A DNA stretch of 64,000 nucleotides, taken from positions 1 to 64,000 of the forward strand of contig JANQKT010000021.1 in the NCBI GenBank assembly GCA_028280965.1, given 5' to 3'. The translations under genes and the position numbers were made by a program. The notes below the pieces were generated by a model. The model was not told where the DNA came from. It was given only the letters and a program-made list of their open reading frames with translations, and did not search any database. Origin of the DNA: Phycisphaeraceae bacterium. Lineage in GTDB: Bacteria > Planctomycetota > Phycisphaerae > Phycisphaerales > Phycisphaeraceae. Shown here in pieces: positions 8,329 through 17,522 of this stretch (the first letter of the stretch is position 1; the number at the start of each line of letters is the position of its first letter).

Positions 8329-9576
8329 ATGGCCGAAACCACCCCCGCCAACCTGGACACCACCATCGGCCGGATCGTGATCGAGAAGGGCCTGGCGACA
8401 CGGGAAGACGTCGAGCAGTGCCTGTCGGTGATCAGGTCCGCTTCGGAAGGCTCGGACCCGAACCAGCGCAGCCTTTCGAGCCTCTTGGTCGAGCAGGGCA
8501 TCGTGACCCAGCGGCAGATCGATCGGCTGCGCCCCGAACTCGACGAGCAGAAAGCCGGGCGGCAGATCCCCGGCTATCAGATCCTCTCTAAGCTCGGCGC
8601 CGGCGCGATGGCGACGGTGTACAAGGCCCGGCAGCTCAGCCTGGACCGGATCGTCGCGATCAAGGTGCTGCCGCAGAAGCACAGCAAGGACAAGGACTTC
8701 ATCCAGCGGTTCTATGACGAAGGCAAGGCCGCTGCGAAGCTGAACCACGCGAACATCGTCGGCGCCTACGACGTCGGCCAGGCCGGGGATTATCACTACT
8801 TCGTCATGGAGTACGTGGACGGCCGGACGGTCTACGACGACATCAGCGCCAAGGGCGCGTACAGCGAAGAAGACGCGCTGCAGATCGGCACGCAGGTCGC
8901 CAAGGCGCTCTCACACGCGCACGAGCAGGGCTTCATCCACCGTGACGTCAAGCCCAAAAACATCATGATCACCGCCGACGGCACGGTGAAGCTGGCGGAC
9001 ATGGGCCTGGCCCGCGCGGTGTCAGACCGCGAGGCCGCCGAGGCCGAAGCCGGCAAGGCCTACGGCACGCCGTACTACATCAGCCCCGAGCAGATCCGCG
9101 GCGAGATCGCCATCGACTTCCGCGCCGACATCTACGCGCTCGGCGCGACGATGTACCACATGGTCACCGGCAAGGTCCCCTACGAGGGGCCCAACCCCTC
9201 GGCGGTGATGCGTAAGCACCTCAACGAAGACCTCGTCCCGCCGGACCACGTCAACACCCAGCTGACCTCGGGGATCTCCGAGATCATCGAGGTGTGCATG
9301 GCCAAGACGGTCCGCAAGCGCTACGCGACGACCGAGGACCTGCTCGAAGACCTCAAGGCGGTGACCAAAGGTGACCCGCCGACGATCGCGCGGAAGATGG
9401 TCGATCTCGCGGCGCTCGCGTCGCTCGAACCGGACGACACACAGATCCTTACCGTCCGCAGCGAGGCCCCGAAGGCCCAGTCGCTGACCGAGCAGCCGCT
9501 GTTCTGGGTAGTCCTGGCCCAGGCCGCGGCGATCATCCTGCTGCTGGCGGTGCTGGTTATCGCCCTGTCGGGCTAG
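8329..9576 (+). CDS. Membrane-anchored Hanks-type serine/threonine protein kinase
   Basis: Residues 1-75 carry two copies of a helical motif ([18 protein letters not shown] and [17 protein letters not shown]) like the N-terminal domain of GspE/MshE. The kinase domain follows: glycine loop [11 protein letters not shown] (90-100), Lys112 in [14 protein letters not shown] (204-211, catalytic Asp206) and APE-like SPEQ. The DFG motif reads DMG (224-226), a variant seen in some active bacterial kinases. A single membrane helix spans about 387-413 at the C-terminus with almost nothing outside, so the kinase faces the cytoplasm and has no extracellular sensor. It is monocistronic. Confidence 0.9.
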   Translation: MAETTPANLDTTIGRIVIEKGLATREDVEQCLSVIRSASEGSDPNQRSLSSLLVEQGIVTQRQIDRLRPELDEQKAGRQIPGYQILSKLGAGAMATVYKARQLSLDRIVAIKVLPQKHSKDKDFIQRFYDEGKAAAKLNHANIVGAYDVGQAGDYHYFVMEYVDGRTVYDDISAKGAYSEEDALQIGTQVAKALSHAHEQGFIHRDVKPKNIMITADGTVKLADMGLARAVSDREAAEAEAGKAYGTPYYISPEQIRGEIAIDFRADIYALGATMYHMVTGKVPYEGPNPSAVMRKHLNEDLVPPDHVNTQLTSGISEIIEVCMAKTVRKRYATTEDLLEDLKAVTKGDPPTIARKMVDLAALASLEPDDTQILTVRSEAPKAQSLTEQPLFWVVLAQAAAIILLLAVLVIALSG

Positions 9577-9718
9577 CCGGCTCCACGCCGCCAGCGCCCC
9601 TCATGCATGCCTACCCTGTTCTATAGGACCGGCGCGGAAGACCACGCACCGGCCCGCGATCGCGTGTGGCCGAGCGTCGATAAAGTCCATACATACAACC
9701 CCACTGAAAGGTCACCCC

Positions 9719-10774
9719 ATGGCAACCGGCATCCAGTCCCTGATCGCATCCGGCTCGAAGGTCTGGCTCGACTCGGTCGACCCCGACGAGGTCCAGAAGA
9801 ACAAAGCCAACGGCATCACCGGCGCGACCTCGAACCCGATTATCATCGCCGGCCTGCTCGAGTCCGGCCGGTTCGACGACGTCATGGCCGAGTTCATGGG
9901 TGAAGGCCTCAGCGATGAAGACCTCGCCTGGCGGATGACCGACCACCTGGTTCGCAATGCACAAGACGCCTTCCACGATGTCTGGCAGCGCACGGCCGGC
10001 GACGACGGCTGGGTCAGCTTCGAGCTGGACCCGCTGCTGGAGGATGTCGCCAACCCGGTGCCGCACGACGAGGCGGTCGCGCGCTACATCGAGACCGGTA
10101 AGCAGTGGGCCGCCGGCCACGACAACCGGATGATCAAAGTGCCTGCGACGCCCGCGGGCCTGGACGCGCTCGAAGAGCTCGCCGCCGCGGGCATCACGCT
10201 CAACGTCACCCTCATCTTCAGCGAGCGCCAGTACCTCGCGGCGCGCGACGCGGTCTGGCGTGGCCGGCAACGCTTCGGCCAGCTCGAATCGTTCAAGAGC
10301 GTCTACTCGATCTTCATCTCTCGCGTGGATGTCTACACGGGTAAAGAACTCCCCCAGCTTTCGGACCTCCTTCAAGGCCGGGTCGGCGTGATCAACGCCA
10401 AGCAGATCGGTATCGCCAACGAGCAGTTCTGGGCCGACAAGAACCTGCCGCTCAAGCAGGAGATGATCTTCGCGTCCACGGGCAAGAAGCTGGACTGGCA
10501 GGCCGAGGACTACTACATCGCCGAGCTGGCTGGCAGCGATATCCTGACCAACCCGCCGGCGACGAACGCGGCGATCGCGGAGTTGGGTAAGTCGTACCCG
10601 GCCCAGTCGCGGGCCCTGCCCGAGCAGGCGGTCCTGGACGAGTTCGCCCGGGAAGTGGACATCCAGCGGCTTGAAGACACGTTGATGGCCGAGGGCACCG
10701 AGAAGTTTGCCGACCCGCAGAAGCAGCTGATCCAGACGATCGCGTCCAAACGGTCGCAGCTGGCCCGGGCCTGA
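9719..10774 (+). CDS. tal: Transaldolase
   Basis: The 351-residue product has [25 protein letters not shown] (the transaldolase signature), the Schiff-base lysine in [11 protein letters not shown] and [10 protein letters not shown]. It matches the longer, TAL-type bacterial family of the pentose phosphate pathway, which transfers a dihydroxyacetone unit between sugar phosphates. AAAGG lies about 8 bases before the ATG. No other pentose-phosphate gene is adjacent. Confidence 0.93.
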   Translation: MATGIQSLIASGSKVWLDSVDPDEVQKNKANGITGATSNPIIIAGLLESGRFDDVMAEFMGEGLSDEDLAWRMTDHLVRNAQDAFHDVWQRTAGDDGWVSFELDPLLEDVANPVPHDEAVARYIETGKQWAAGHDNRMIKVPATPAGLDALEELAAAGITLNVTLIFSERQYLAARDAVWRGRQRFGQLESFKSVYSIFISRVDVYTGKELPQLSDLLQGRVGVINAKQIGIANEQFWADKNLPLKQEMIFASTGKKLDWQAEDYYIAELAGSDILTNPPATNAAIAELGKSYPAQSRALPEQAVLDEFAREVDIQRLEDTLMAEGTEKFADPQKQLIQTIASKRSQLARA

Positions 10775-10790
10775 TCCTTCCACCCGAAGC

Positions 10791-10819
10791 TTGACCAAAA
10801 CCCTGCTGCGCCTGATACT
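10791..10819 (+). promoter_or_regulatory. Possible promoter of the propeller lipoprotein gene
   Basis: TTGACC (10791-10796) is separated by 17 bases from GATACT (10814-10819). Both elements have one or two mismatches; it lies about 75 bases before the ATG at 10895. Confidence 0.35.
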
Positions 10820-10894
10820 TACCGCTTCGACAAGTGGCGGCGGGTCCGGTGCCCGCCTGCCCGGTTCTTGCCCTGCAGGCGGGAGTACGTGCGG

Positions 10895-12070
10895 ATGCAT
10901 CTGATGACTGTGCAATGGCTGGCGGTTCTGGCCCTGGTTTTCTCGGCCCTGGGCTGCTCGACCTCAAGCGAGGACGCCTCTTCCTCGGACCCCGATACCA
11001 ACTACTCCAACCGCTGGGCCAGCGGCTCAACCACGTCCGCCCCCGGCCGGCCGATCGGGCTGCTCATCGAGCCCGGCCCGGCCGCGGACATCGGCTACCG
11101 CATCGGCTGGGCAACGCCCATCGAGCTCCTGCCCGGCCAGGAGATCCTCTCCACCACCGTCCTTGACGACATCATCCTCGTGATCGAAGGGCCGGAGAAC
11201 ATCGTCACGTCGCTGCGTGCGGACAACGGCGAGCTGAACTGGAAGATCAAGCTCGGCAGCCGGCTCGAAACGCTCTACGCCCCCAGCCGCGACGGCGAGC
11301 AGCTGTTCATCCACTCCGGCTCGCGCTTCTTCACCGTCCGCGACCGCGACGGCGAGGTGCAGGCGGTCGCCAAGCTCGAGACCTCCGTCGGCTCCGCCGC
11401 TGTGTACGACCCGTTGACCCGATTGGCGATCCTCTCCGGCTCCAACGGCCTGGTCTTCGCCCACAGCGTAGACAGCAACTTCGCCCGCTGGCGTTACGAC
11501 ATGGACGGCCGGATCACCAACCCCCCGGCGATCACCCAGCAGGACGTCTTCATCGTGGACACCGGCGGGACCTACGCCATGCTCGAGGCCGCCACCGGCC
11601 AGCCGCTCTGGCGCAACCGCACGCTCGGCGGGGTCAACGCCGCGCCCACCGTGCAGGGCAGCGAGATCATCGTCGCCAGCCGCGACGGCAAGCTCTACGC
11701 CATCAACCGCACGACCGGCCAGGACACCTGGCAGTACCTCGATGCAGAGCAGCCGCTGATCGCCAAGCCCATCGCGCTCGGCCGGCTCATCGTCCAGCCG
11801 CTCCTACCCGACGGGGGGCTGGTCGCGGTCAACGCGATCGACGGCAAAGAGGTCTGGCGCAGCGCCATCAGCGCCACCCCAGTGTTTACGCGCGAGCAGG
11901 ACATGCTGCTCTTCAACACCGGCGGCCTGGTCGCGGTTGATCTCGACAGCGGTGAAACGGTCACCCAGTCAAAAACTAAGGCGCTCCAAGACGTCATCCC
12001 GGTCGGCGACGACGGGTCGATCCTCCTGGTCAGCCCCAACGGCCGGCTGCTGCGGCTCAAGCCGCTTTAA
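10895..12070 (+). CDS. PQQ-type beta-propeller lipoprotein (BamB-like)
   Basis: The 391-residue product begins with a lipoprotein signal (WLAVLALVFSALGC, Cys about residue 20; the lipobox is slightly atypical) and continues as repeated propeller blades of the PQQ/BamB type: LRADNGELNWKIKLG, LEAATGQPLWRNRTLGG, INRTTGQDTWQYLDA and VNAIDGKEVWRSAI. No PQQ-ligand cluster of a dehydrogenase is visible, so a scaffold role such as outer-membrane protein assembly is more likely than catalysis. The start at 10895 has GGGAG nine bases upstream; a TTG start at 10868 is possible. It ends 47 bases before the purH-like gene. Confidence 0.75.
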   Translation: MHLMTVQWLAVLALVFSALGCSTSSEDASSSDPDTNYSNRWASGSTTSAPGRPIGLLIEPGPAADIGYRIGWATPIELLPGQEILSTTVLDDIILVIEGPENIVTSLRADNGELNWKIKLGSRLETLYAPSRDGEQLFIHSGSRFFTVRDRDGEVQAVAKLETSVGSAAVYDPLTRLAILSGSNGLVFAHSVDSNFARWRYDMDGRITNPPAITQQDVFIVDTGGTYAMLEAATGQPLWRNRTLGGVNAAPTVQGSEIIVASRDGKLYAINRTTGQDTWQYLDAEQPLIAKPIALGRLIVQPLLPDGGLVAVNAIDGKEVWRSAISATPVFTREQDMLLFNTGGLVAVDLDSGETVTQSKTKALQDVIPVGDDGSILLVSPNGRLLRLKPL

Positions 12071-12089
12071 AACCAACCTGTGATTAGGG

Positions 12090-12108
12090 GGCAGGCGACC
12101 CCGCCTGT
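12090..12108. repeat. Short GCAGGC...GCCTGTC palindrome upstream of purH
   Basis: CAGGCG-accc-CGCCTG forms a 6-bp hairpin followed by TCATTTGTT. The same tail follows the related palindrome at 19131-19160, so it belongs to the GACAGGC repeat family found at 19131, 48200, 56755 and 62485. Confidence 0.5.
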
Positions 12109-12117
12109 CATTTGTTG

Positions 12118-12750
12118 ATGCAAGACCTGGTCCCCATCAAGACCGCCCTGCTGTCGGTGTCGGACAAGACCGACCTGGTGCCCTTCGCCCGCCGATTGAT
12201 CAACTGCTGCGGCACGAAGATCATCTCGACCGGCGGGACCGCGCGGGCGCTCCGCGAAGCGGGCATCGACGTCACGCCCGTCGAGCAGGTCACCGGCTTC
12301 CCCGAGATGATGGACGGCCGGGTCAAGACCCTGCACCCCAAGATCCACGGCGGGCTGCTCGCATTGCGCGACAAGGATGACCATGCCGCATCGCTGAACG
12401 AACATTCGATCACGCCGATCGACCTGGTCTGCGTGAACCTGTACCCGTTCGAGAAGACCGTCGCGGACGAATCGGTGAGCGACGCGGACGCGATCGAGCA
12501 GATCGACATCGGCGGGCCGTCGATGGTGCGCTCGTCAGCGAAGAACCACCGCTACGTGACGATCGTGACCGACCCGTCGCAGTACGACATGGTGGCGAAC
12601 AACATCGAGCACAACGACGGCGCGACGACGCTGGCCGTCCGCCGATCCCTCGCCGCCGCCGCGTTCACGAGGACGGCCGAGTACGACACCGCGATCTCGA
12701 CGTGGATGAAGGGGCGGTTCAGTGAGCACCCGCCGCGGAAAGAGGTTTGA
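12118..12750 (+). CDS. purH: IMP cyclohydrolase domain of PurH (stand-alone)
   Basis: The 210-residue product corresponds only to the N-terminal, MGS-like half of PurH: KTALLSVSDKTDLVPFA, IISTGGTARALREAGI, FPEMMDGRVKTLHPKIHGG, DLVCVNLYPFEKT and IDIGGPSMVRSSAKNH. This half converts FAICAR to IMP, the last step of purine synthesis. The C-terminal AICAR formyltransferase half (about 320 residues) is absent: a stop follows HPPRKEV and no matching frame lies downstream, where the next gene is on the other strand. The formyltransferase must be elsewhere. The ATG at 12118 has no Shine-Dalgarno; TTG codons at 12112 and 12115 are alternatives. Confidence 0.88.
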   Translation: MQDLVPIKTALLSVSDKTDLVPFARRLINCCGTKIISTGGTARALREAGIDVTPVEQVTGFPEMMDGRVKTLHPKIHGGLLALRDKDDHAASLNEHSITPIDLVCVNLYPFEKTVADESVSDADAIEQIDIGGPSMVRSSAKNHRYVTIVTDPSQYDMVANNIEHNDGATTLAVRRSLAAAAFTRTAEYDTAISTWMKGRFSEHPPRKEV

Positions 12751-12774
12751 GCCCCATTCGTGTCTCAGACAGAT

Positions 12775-12814
12775 GGGTGCCGCACCGCGCCCCGTAGGGC
12801 GCTGTGTGGCACCC
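12775..12814. terminator. Strong hairpin between convergent genes
   Basis: An 18-base inverted repeat with 16 of 18 pairs (GGGTGCCGCAC... paired with ...GTGGCACCC) and a CGTA loop lies between purH and a reverse-strand gene. Position suits a two-way terminator; no T-run is present, and it may instead be a dispersed repeat. Confidence 0.5.
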
Positions 12815-12830
12815 GGCGAAGCTATTGTCA

Positions 12831-13277
12831 TTAATCAGCACTAACGTCCTGAGACTCGTTGTTCTGCGCTGCCGGCGCGCTCTGCGCCTCTTTTGATAAT
12901 CGCGTCGTGTTGACATAGAGATACCACGTGATCAGCCAACCGATAATGGCTCTCACAAATGACGCCGGCTGTATATCACCCAACAGTTGCAGCAATAACG
13001 AAACGGCAATAATCACGGCGCCGGTAATGAGGACACCCTTGATCTGCTGTGGTGAAGCAACCAGCAGATGCTTAAGCCGTATCGCGAGGTAAAGCAGCGC
13101 CACGCCGAGCCCGAGACCAATGACAGAAATAAATACGCCAATCGAATCAAGCGATTCTTCTTGAGCCAATACGTTCAAGCTAAAGACATGAAGCGCAACA
13201 CTGACGGTTCCAGCCAAAACGAAATAGGCTCTTAGCGATCCGACTGTTTCTTTCATTGCCATTTCAGGCCTTTTCAT
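12831..13277 (-). CDS. Small four-helix membrane protein, unknown function
   Basis: The 148-residue product (from ATG 13277) has about four hydrophobic helices: AYFVLAGTVSVALHVF, IGVFISVIGLGLGVALLYLAI, VLITGAVIIAVSLLLQLLG and AIIGWLITWYLYV, with a polar C-terminal tail rich in Gln, Ser and Asp. No family was recognised. A TTG at 13307, three bases after the pyrF stop, and an ATG at 13262 preceded by AAAGG are alternative starts. The gene is visibly AT-richer than its neighbours, which suggests later acquisition or weak selection. Confidence 0.6.
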   Translation of the reverse strand: MKRPEMAMKETVGSLRAYFVLAGTVSVALHVFSLNVLAQEESLDSIGVFISVIGLGLGVALLYLAIRLKHLLVASPQQIKGVLITGAVIIAVSLLLQLLGDIQPASFVRAIIGWLITWYLYVNTTRLSKEAQSAPAAQNNESQDVSAD

Positions 13278-13310
13278 GGATTCGCTGTTTGAAAATAATA
13301 CGGCCAAGTA

Positions 13311-14177
13311 CTATCCAAGTATCTCGGCAATTTGGTCGCAGAGGCTCTCTGCCGAAGATTCAATCACATCGTGCCACGGTTGGGGGTTCCCATGGCCGAA
13401 CGCATAAATCACCGACCGGCTCGCCGTGATGAGTGCGCCGGTGCCATCGGGTTTGAAGCAGGCTTTGACATCCTCCGCCCCGCCGCCCTGGGCGCCGAAG
13501 CCGGGGACGAGGAAGAGTTGCTGCGGGTAGCGTTCGCGGAGCCTGGCGGCGTCTTCGGGCTTGGTCGCGCCGACAACCATGCCGACGTTGCTGTAGCCGG
13601 ATTCGCCGACGCAGCGCGATCCCAGCTCGGCGATAACATCGCCCACGGCCTCGGCGACGGTTCGGCCGTCTTTGAGCTCGAGTGACTGGACCGCGTCGCC
13701 GCCGGGGTTGGAGGTGCGGACCAGGGCGAACAGGCCCTTACCCTCGCTTTCCGCGGCCTGCATGAACGGTTCGAGGCCGTCGCCGCCGAGGTAGCCGTTG
13801 ACGGTGAGGCTGTCGCAGCCTTGATCGCCTGCGAGCAGTCCCGCGGCGTAGTGGGCGCTGGAGGTGCCGATGTCGCCGCGCTTGGCGTCGCCGACGACAA
13901 TCAGTCCCTGCTCTTTCGCGTGTTTTACGACCTTGTGATAGACGGCGACGCCGGGGGCACCATAGCGCTCGAAGCAGGCCGACTGCGGCTTGACCGCGGG
14001 CACGGCGTCGGCAACCGCATCGATCACGCCAAGACAAAACGCCTCGATCGCCTGGACCGGGTCGGTCTTATCGATCACGTCGGGCAAGCGGTCGAGTACC
14101 GGGTCCAGCCCGACGCACACGGGTGCGCCCTTGGTCTTGCAGGCATCGAGCAGTCGGTCGGCGAAGTGTTGACTCAT
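13311..14177 (-). CDS. pyrF: Orotidine-5'-phosphate decarboxylase (type 2)
   Basis: The 288-residue product has PVCVGLDPVLDRLP, the catalytic VVGDAKRGDIG Lys/Asp motif, NGYLGGDGLEPF and LFLVPGFGAQGG. The length and DAKRGDI context fit the longer type 2 enzymes. It decarboxylates OMP to UMP in pyrimidine synthesis, in the cytoplasm. It starts 10 bases after the FecCD permease stop, so it probably shares an operon with the transporter genes even though the functions are unrelated. Confidence 0.93.
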   Translation of the reverse strand: MSQHFADRLLDACKTKGAPVCVGLDPVLDRLPDVIDKTDPVQAIEAFCLGVIDAVADAVPAVKPQSACFERYGAPGVAVYHKVVKHAKEQGLIVVGDAKRGDIGTSSAHYAAGLLAGDQGCDSLTVNGYLGGDGLEPFMQAAESEGKGLFALVRTSNPGGDAVQSLELKDGRTVAEAVGDVIAELGSRCVGESGYSNVGMVVGATKPEDAARLRERYPQQLFLVPGFGAQGGGAEDVKACFKPDGTGALITASRSVIYAFGHGNPQPWHDVIESSAESLCDQIAEILG

Positions 14178-14187
14178 AGCGGGGAGT

Positions 14188-15198
14188 CTACTCCATCCCC
14201 CGGCCGAGCTGGGGCCGCAAGAGCCAGAGGAACACCGGCCCGCCGAGCATCGCGGTGAAGATGCCGACGGGGATCCGGCCGAGCGGCGGGTGCAGGTACA
14301 TTACATAGGCGGACGCGGTGTCGGCCGTGATGAGCAAGACCGCACCGAGCATGCCGGCGCCGACCAGCAGCGGGCGGTGGGCCGGGCCGAGCAGCACGCG
14401 CGCAAGGTGCGGGGCGATCAGCCCGATGAACGCGATGGGCCCGGCGATGAGCACCGCCGTCGCGGTCAGCGCGCTCGCGCTGACCAGCAGCAGCGTCTTG
14501 AGCCAACCCGTGTTGACACCCAACGACGCGGCCTCGTCATCGTCGAGTGTCGCGACGTCCATCGCCCGGCCCTGCCAGAAGAGCACCACCACCGCCGCGG
14601 CGGTGACCGAGGCGGCGAGCCCGTCCGGCCAGCCGAGTTGCCGGTTGGGCAGCAGGCCCATCATCCATTCATTCAACTGTGCACCGACGCCGCCGGGGTT
14701 GAGCCCGCGTGGACCGGCGAGGTGGTCGAGCAGCATGATCGCGGCGCCGTTGATCGTGCTGAGCACGACGCCGACGAGCAGCAGCCCGAGCCGGTCGATC
14801 ACGCCCCGCCGCCGGCTGGCGAGGAAGACGATCGAGAGGGTGAGGACCGAGCCGATGGCCGCGCCGAACCCATCGGGCCCGATCGATCGACCGAGTTGCA
14901 TCGCGAGGTAGCCCTGGGCCATGATGCCCAGCCCCGCGCCTGTGGACAGGCCGAGGATGTAAGGTTCGGCGAGGGGGTTGCGCAGGAGCGCCTGCAGCGC
15001 AACCCCGCTGACCGCGAGCGCGACGCCAACGATGGACGCGATGGCCATGCGCTGAAACCGTTCGCCCATAACGATGCCGGCGTGGGCGTGTTCGGGCCAG
15101 CCGATCGCGGTCGAGCCGACCATGAGCCGGCCGACGATCGCGGCGAGCACGAGGCCCACGAGCAGTACCCAGACGATGACATGGCGGCGTCGGCTCAC
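14188..15198 (-). CDS. FecCD-type ABC importer permease (iron-siderophore or cobalamin)
   Basis: The 336-residue protein has the repeated hydrophobic segments of the BtuC/FecCD family and its signature stretches: GVALQALLRNPLAEPYILGLSTGAGLG, DDDEAASLGVNTGW (EAA-like loop that contacts the ATPase), IAGPIAFIGLIAPHLARVLLG and PVGIFTAMLGGPVFLWLL. About nine or ten transmembrane helices are expected. The start overlaps the end of the binding-protein gene by four bases (ATGA). No ATP-binding subunit is adjacent, so it must use one encoded elsewhere. Confidence 0.88.
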   Translation of the reverse strand: MSRRRHVIVWVLLVGLVLAAIVGRLMVGSTAIGWPEHAHAGIVMGERFQRMAIASIVGVALAVSGVALQALLRNPLAEPYILGLSTGAGLGIMAQGYLAMQLGRSIGPDGFGAAIGSVLTLSIVFLASRRRGVIDRLGLLLVGVVLSTINGAAIMLLDHLAGPRGLNPGGVGAQLNEWMMGLLPNRQLGWPDGLAASVTAAAVVVLFWQGRAMDVATLDDDEAASLGVNTGWLKTLLLVSASALTATAVLIAGPIAFIGLIAPHLARVLLGPAHRPLLVGAGMLGAVLLITADTASAYVMYLHPPLGRIPVGIFTAMLGGPVFLWLLRPQLGRGME

Positions 15199-16214
15199 GG
15201 CCCGTCTCCGCCGGTGCTGGCTACATGTTCTAACAAGTCCCGCTCGGCCGAGGCGTAAGCCGCTTCGATCGCGTCGGCGTGGGCAGGGTGGATCGCGATG
15301 GCCATCTGCTTCGCGATGGCGGGGATCTGCGTCGAGGGCAGCAGCGCCTGGGGGTGGCCGATGACGAAGAAGCGTTGATCGGCAACCGCGGGTACCACCA
15401 GGCCCTCGAGCGCACGCAGGCGTGGGTCGCTCGCTTCGATGGCCTGCCCGTCCGGTTCGATGATCAGCACGATGTCCGGGCGCACGGCCTGCTGGATCTG
15501 TGCGCGGTCGAGCCGGATGTAGGCGGATTTGTACTCGGCCACCGCGTTCGTGCCGCCGGCCAGACGCAGCAATTCATCATGCGTCGCGCCCGGGCCGAGC
15601 GCTCCTAGCGACGCCGGCTCGATCAGCATCAGCACGCGCGGGCGCCCGGCGTCTTCTACGGCCTCGCGGATCCGTTCCAGCCGTGTCATCATCAGATTGC
15701 GAGCGCGCTCGGCGGCCGCCCGGTCGCCAACGACCTGGCCCAACCCGATCTCCGCGTCGGTCAGCGCGCGCTCGACATCCGCGATCGACCGGCTGTGCGG
15801 GATGACGGCGAGCTTGAAGATGCCCTGCTCGGCGTGTGTGCGCAGCAGCCCCGGCGCATTGGCGTAGTCACCGAACGGCGTCTCTGTGATGACCAGGTCC
15901 GGCTCGAGTTCGAGGATGCGGGCGAGGACCGGGTCGTTGTACGAGCCGCAGACCGGCAGGCCGAGCGCACGGTCGTCGTCGCGGCTGACGCCGACGATCT
16001 GGTCTCGCTTGCCCATGTCGATGAGCATCTGCGTGATCGCGGGGGTAAGGGAGACGATCGTCGGGGAGGGCGGTGCGCTGCCTTGATTGGCCTGATCCGC
16101 GCTGGCCTTTTCTTGGCCCGATCGGCCGCACGAGGACAACAGAACAAATACCAGGACCAGCCAGGTGCATGGCGCGGCAATGGCAGTTCGCCGAGAAGCA
16201 AGGCCGCGGCCCAT
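15195..16214 (-). CDS. Periplasmic binding lipoprotein of an iron/B12-type ABC importer
   Basis: A lipoprotein signal (TWLVLVFVLLSSCG, Cys about residue 29) precedes a class III solute-binding fold: IVSLTPAITQMLIDMGKRDQIVGVSRDDD, LPVCGSYNDPVLARILELEPDLVI and PRVLMLIEPASLGALGPGATHDELLRLAGGTNAV, as in BtuF/FecB proteins. The ligand (cobalamin, haem or siderophore) cannot be told. A GAGGAG sits seven bases before the ATG, inside the stop region of the upstream membrane-protein gene four bases away, which is good evidence of an operon. Confidence 0.85.
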   Translation of the reverse strand: MGRGLASRRTAIAAPCTWLVLVFVLLSSCGRSGQEKASADQANQGSAPPSPTIVSLTPAITQMLIDMGKRDQIVGVSRDDDRALGLPVCGSYNDPVLARILELEPDLVITETPFGDYANAPGLLRTHAEQGIFKLAVIPHSRSIADVERALTDAEIGLGQVVGDRAAAERARNLMMTRLERIREAVEDAGRPRVLMLIEPASLGALGPGATHDELLRLAGGTNAVAEYKSAYIRLDRAQIQQAVRPDIVLIIEPDGQAIEASDPRLRALEGLVVPAVADQRFFVIGHPQALLPSTQIPAIAKQMAIAIHPAHADAIEAAYASAERDLLEHVASTGGDGP

Positions 16215-16218
16215 CGCC

Positions 16219-17502
16219 CTACTCCTCCGCCGCCGGGCGGTCCGCGTCGTTGGTGGGCGCTTTCGCGGAGCTGGGCCCAGCCTCGGCGATGGCCTGGGCC
16301 TCGGGGTCCACCATGTCCTTCGGGCTGGACCAGGGTTCCTGCTCGTCGTCCGCGGCGCAGTCGTCCAGCGGTGTGCCGTCGGCGCACCGGCGCATCAAGA
16401 CGTACACCTGCGTCTGCAGGCAGCACACCACGCTGAACATCACGGCGATCACAAGCGCGGCCAGCAGGCCGTGCCACTGCCGCACAACCCAGGCCGAAGG
16501 GCCGATCGAGTCGCTGGGGCCTTCCGGGTCGGAACGGATCGCTTCAAAGCGTGACACACCGTCTTCAATCTCGCCATCCACCTCCGCGATCGCACCGACC
16601 TCGATAAACCCCGCCGTGGCGTCGAACGTCAGCCCCGCCAGCGACGAGACGAGCACATAAACGACCGCGGCGTATACGACCGCGCCCAGCAGGTAGCCGG
16701 CGAACTGCCAGGGCTTGAACATGATGTAGTTGAACGAACGCGCGATCGCGTCGAATCCGTCGGTGCCCTCAACCGACAACGCCGGGGCCATGAGGCACAA
16801 TGCGAAGATGAGCAGCACCGTGACCAGCGCGATGACAAAGCCGAGCACCAGCAATGGGCCATACAGCGCCGCGCCGACCAGGTCTAGCCAGGGCGCGTTG
16901 AACAGCGCCAGCCCTGCGAGGATCAGCACCCCGCCGAGGATCAGGATCAGCAGCGTCGGCATCAGCGGGGTGAGCAGGTACCACGCTAAACGATTGCACA
17001 CGAAGCGTGCCGCTGCAGGCAACGCCGTCATGTGGCCGGCGCAGGCCTGGGTCGCCGCCATCCGACAGATCAAGCCGCTGGCCAGCGCGAGGATGAACAG
17101 CACATCCGCACCGAACAACAGCGTAAACCAGGGGTGCTGCGAGAACGCCCGGCCGGGGATTTCCACGAACATGCGCTTGAGCCCGCCCAGTACACCCGGC
17201 GTATCACCGCCCAGCCCGAGCTCAAATGAGATCGCGGCATGGACCACGATATTGAAGGCCTGCTGCTGCTCGGAGGCAATCCATTCGTAGATGCCCGTTT
17301 CGCTGCCGTAGGCTTCGATAGGCTTGCCCCACATCAGGTCAAACACCGATCCGCTGAGATGGATGAGCAGCACCGCGAGCAGCGCAACGATCAGCTTCCC
17401 GGGCTGGAGCGCGTGGCGGAAGGCGCTTACCAGGCGGAGGACGGGCAGCACGGCCGACCAATCGACGCGGTCCAGCGCAACACGATTCGGCGAGTCAGGC
17501 AT
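16219..17502 (-). CDS. Multi-pass membrane protein, unknown function
   Basis: The 427-residue protein has about seven hydrophobic segments (for example GKLIVALLAVLLIHLSGSVF, LLTPLMPTLLILILGGVLILAGLALF, GPLLVLGFVIALVTVLLIFALCL and FAGYLLGAVVYAAVVYVLVSSL) and a charged C-terminal tail with many Asp and Glu. No catalytic motif was recognised. It is the first gene of a run leading to the importer and pyrF. A TATCAT lies exactly six bases before the ATG, so the mRNA is probably leaderless and this gene probably defines the operon start. Confidence 0.7.
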   Translation of the reverse strand: MPDSPNRVALDRVDWSAVLPVLRLVSAFRHALQPGKLIVALLAVLLIHLSGSVFDLMWGKPIEAYGSETGIYEWIASEQQQAFNIVVHAAISFELGLGGDTPGVLGGLKRMFVEIPGRAFSQHPWFTLLFGADVLFILALASGLICRMAATQACAGHMTALPAAARFVCNRLAWYLLTPLMPTLLILILGGVLILAGLALFNAPWLDLVGAALYGPLLVLGFVIALVTVLLIFALCLMAPALSVEGTDGFDAIARSFNYIMFKPWQFAGYLLGAVVYAAVVYVLVSSLAGLTFDATAGFIEVGAIAEVDGEIEDGVSRFEAIRSDPEGPSDSIGPSAWVVRQWHGLLAALVIAVMFSVVCCLQTQVYVLMRRCADGTPLDDCAADDEQEPWSSPKDMVDPEAQAIAEAGPSSAKAPTNDADRPAAEE

Positions 17503-17508
17503 CGCAAT

Positions 17509-17514
17509 ATGATA
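17509..17514 (-). promoter_or_regulatory. -10-like element, predicted leaderless start
   Basis: TATCAT (five of six to consensus) ends six bases before the ATG at 17502 on the reverse strand; transcription would begin at or next to the start codon. Confidence 0.5.
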
Positions 17515-17522
17515 ACGCGGGG

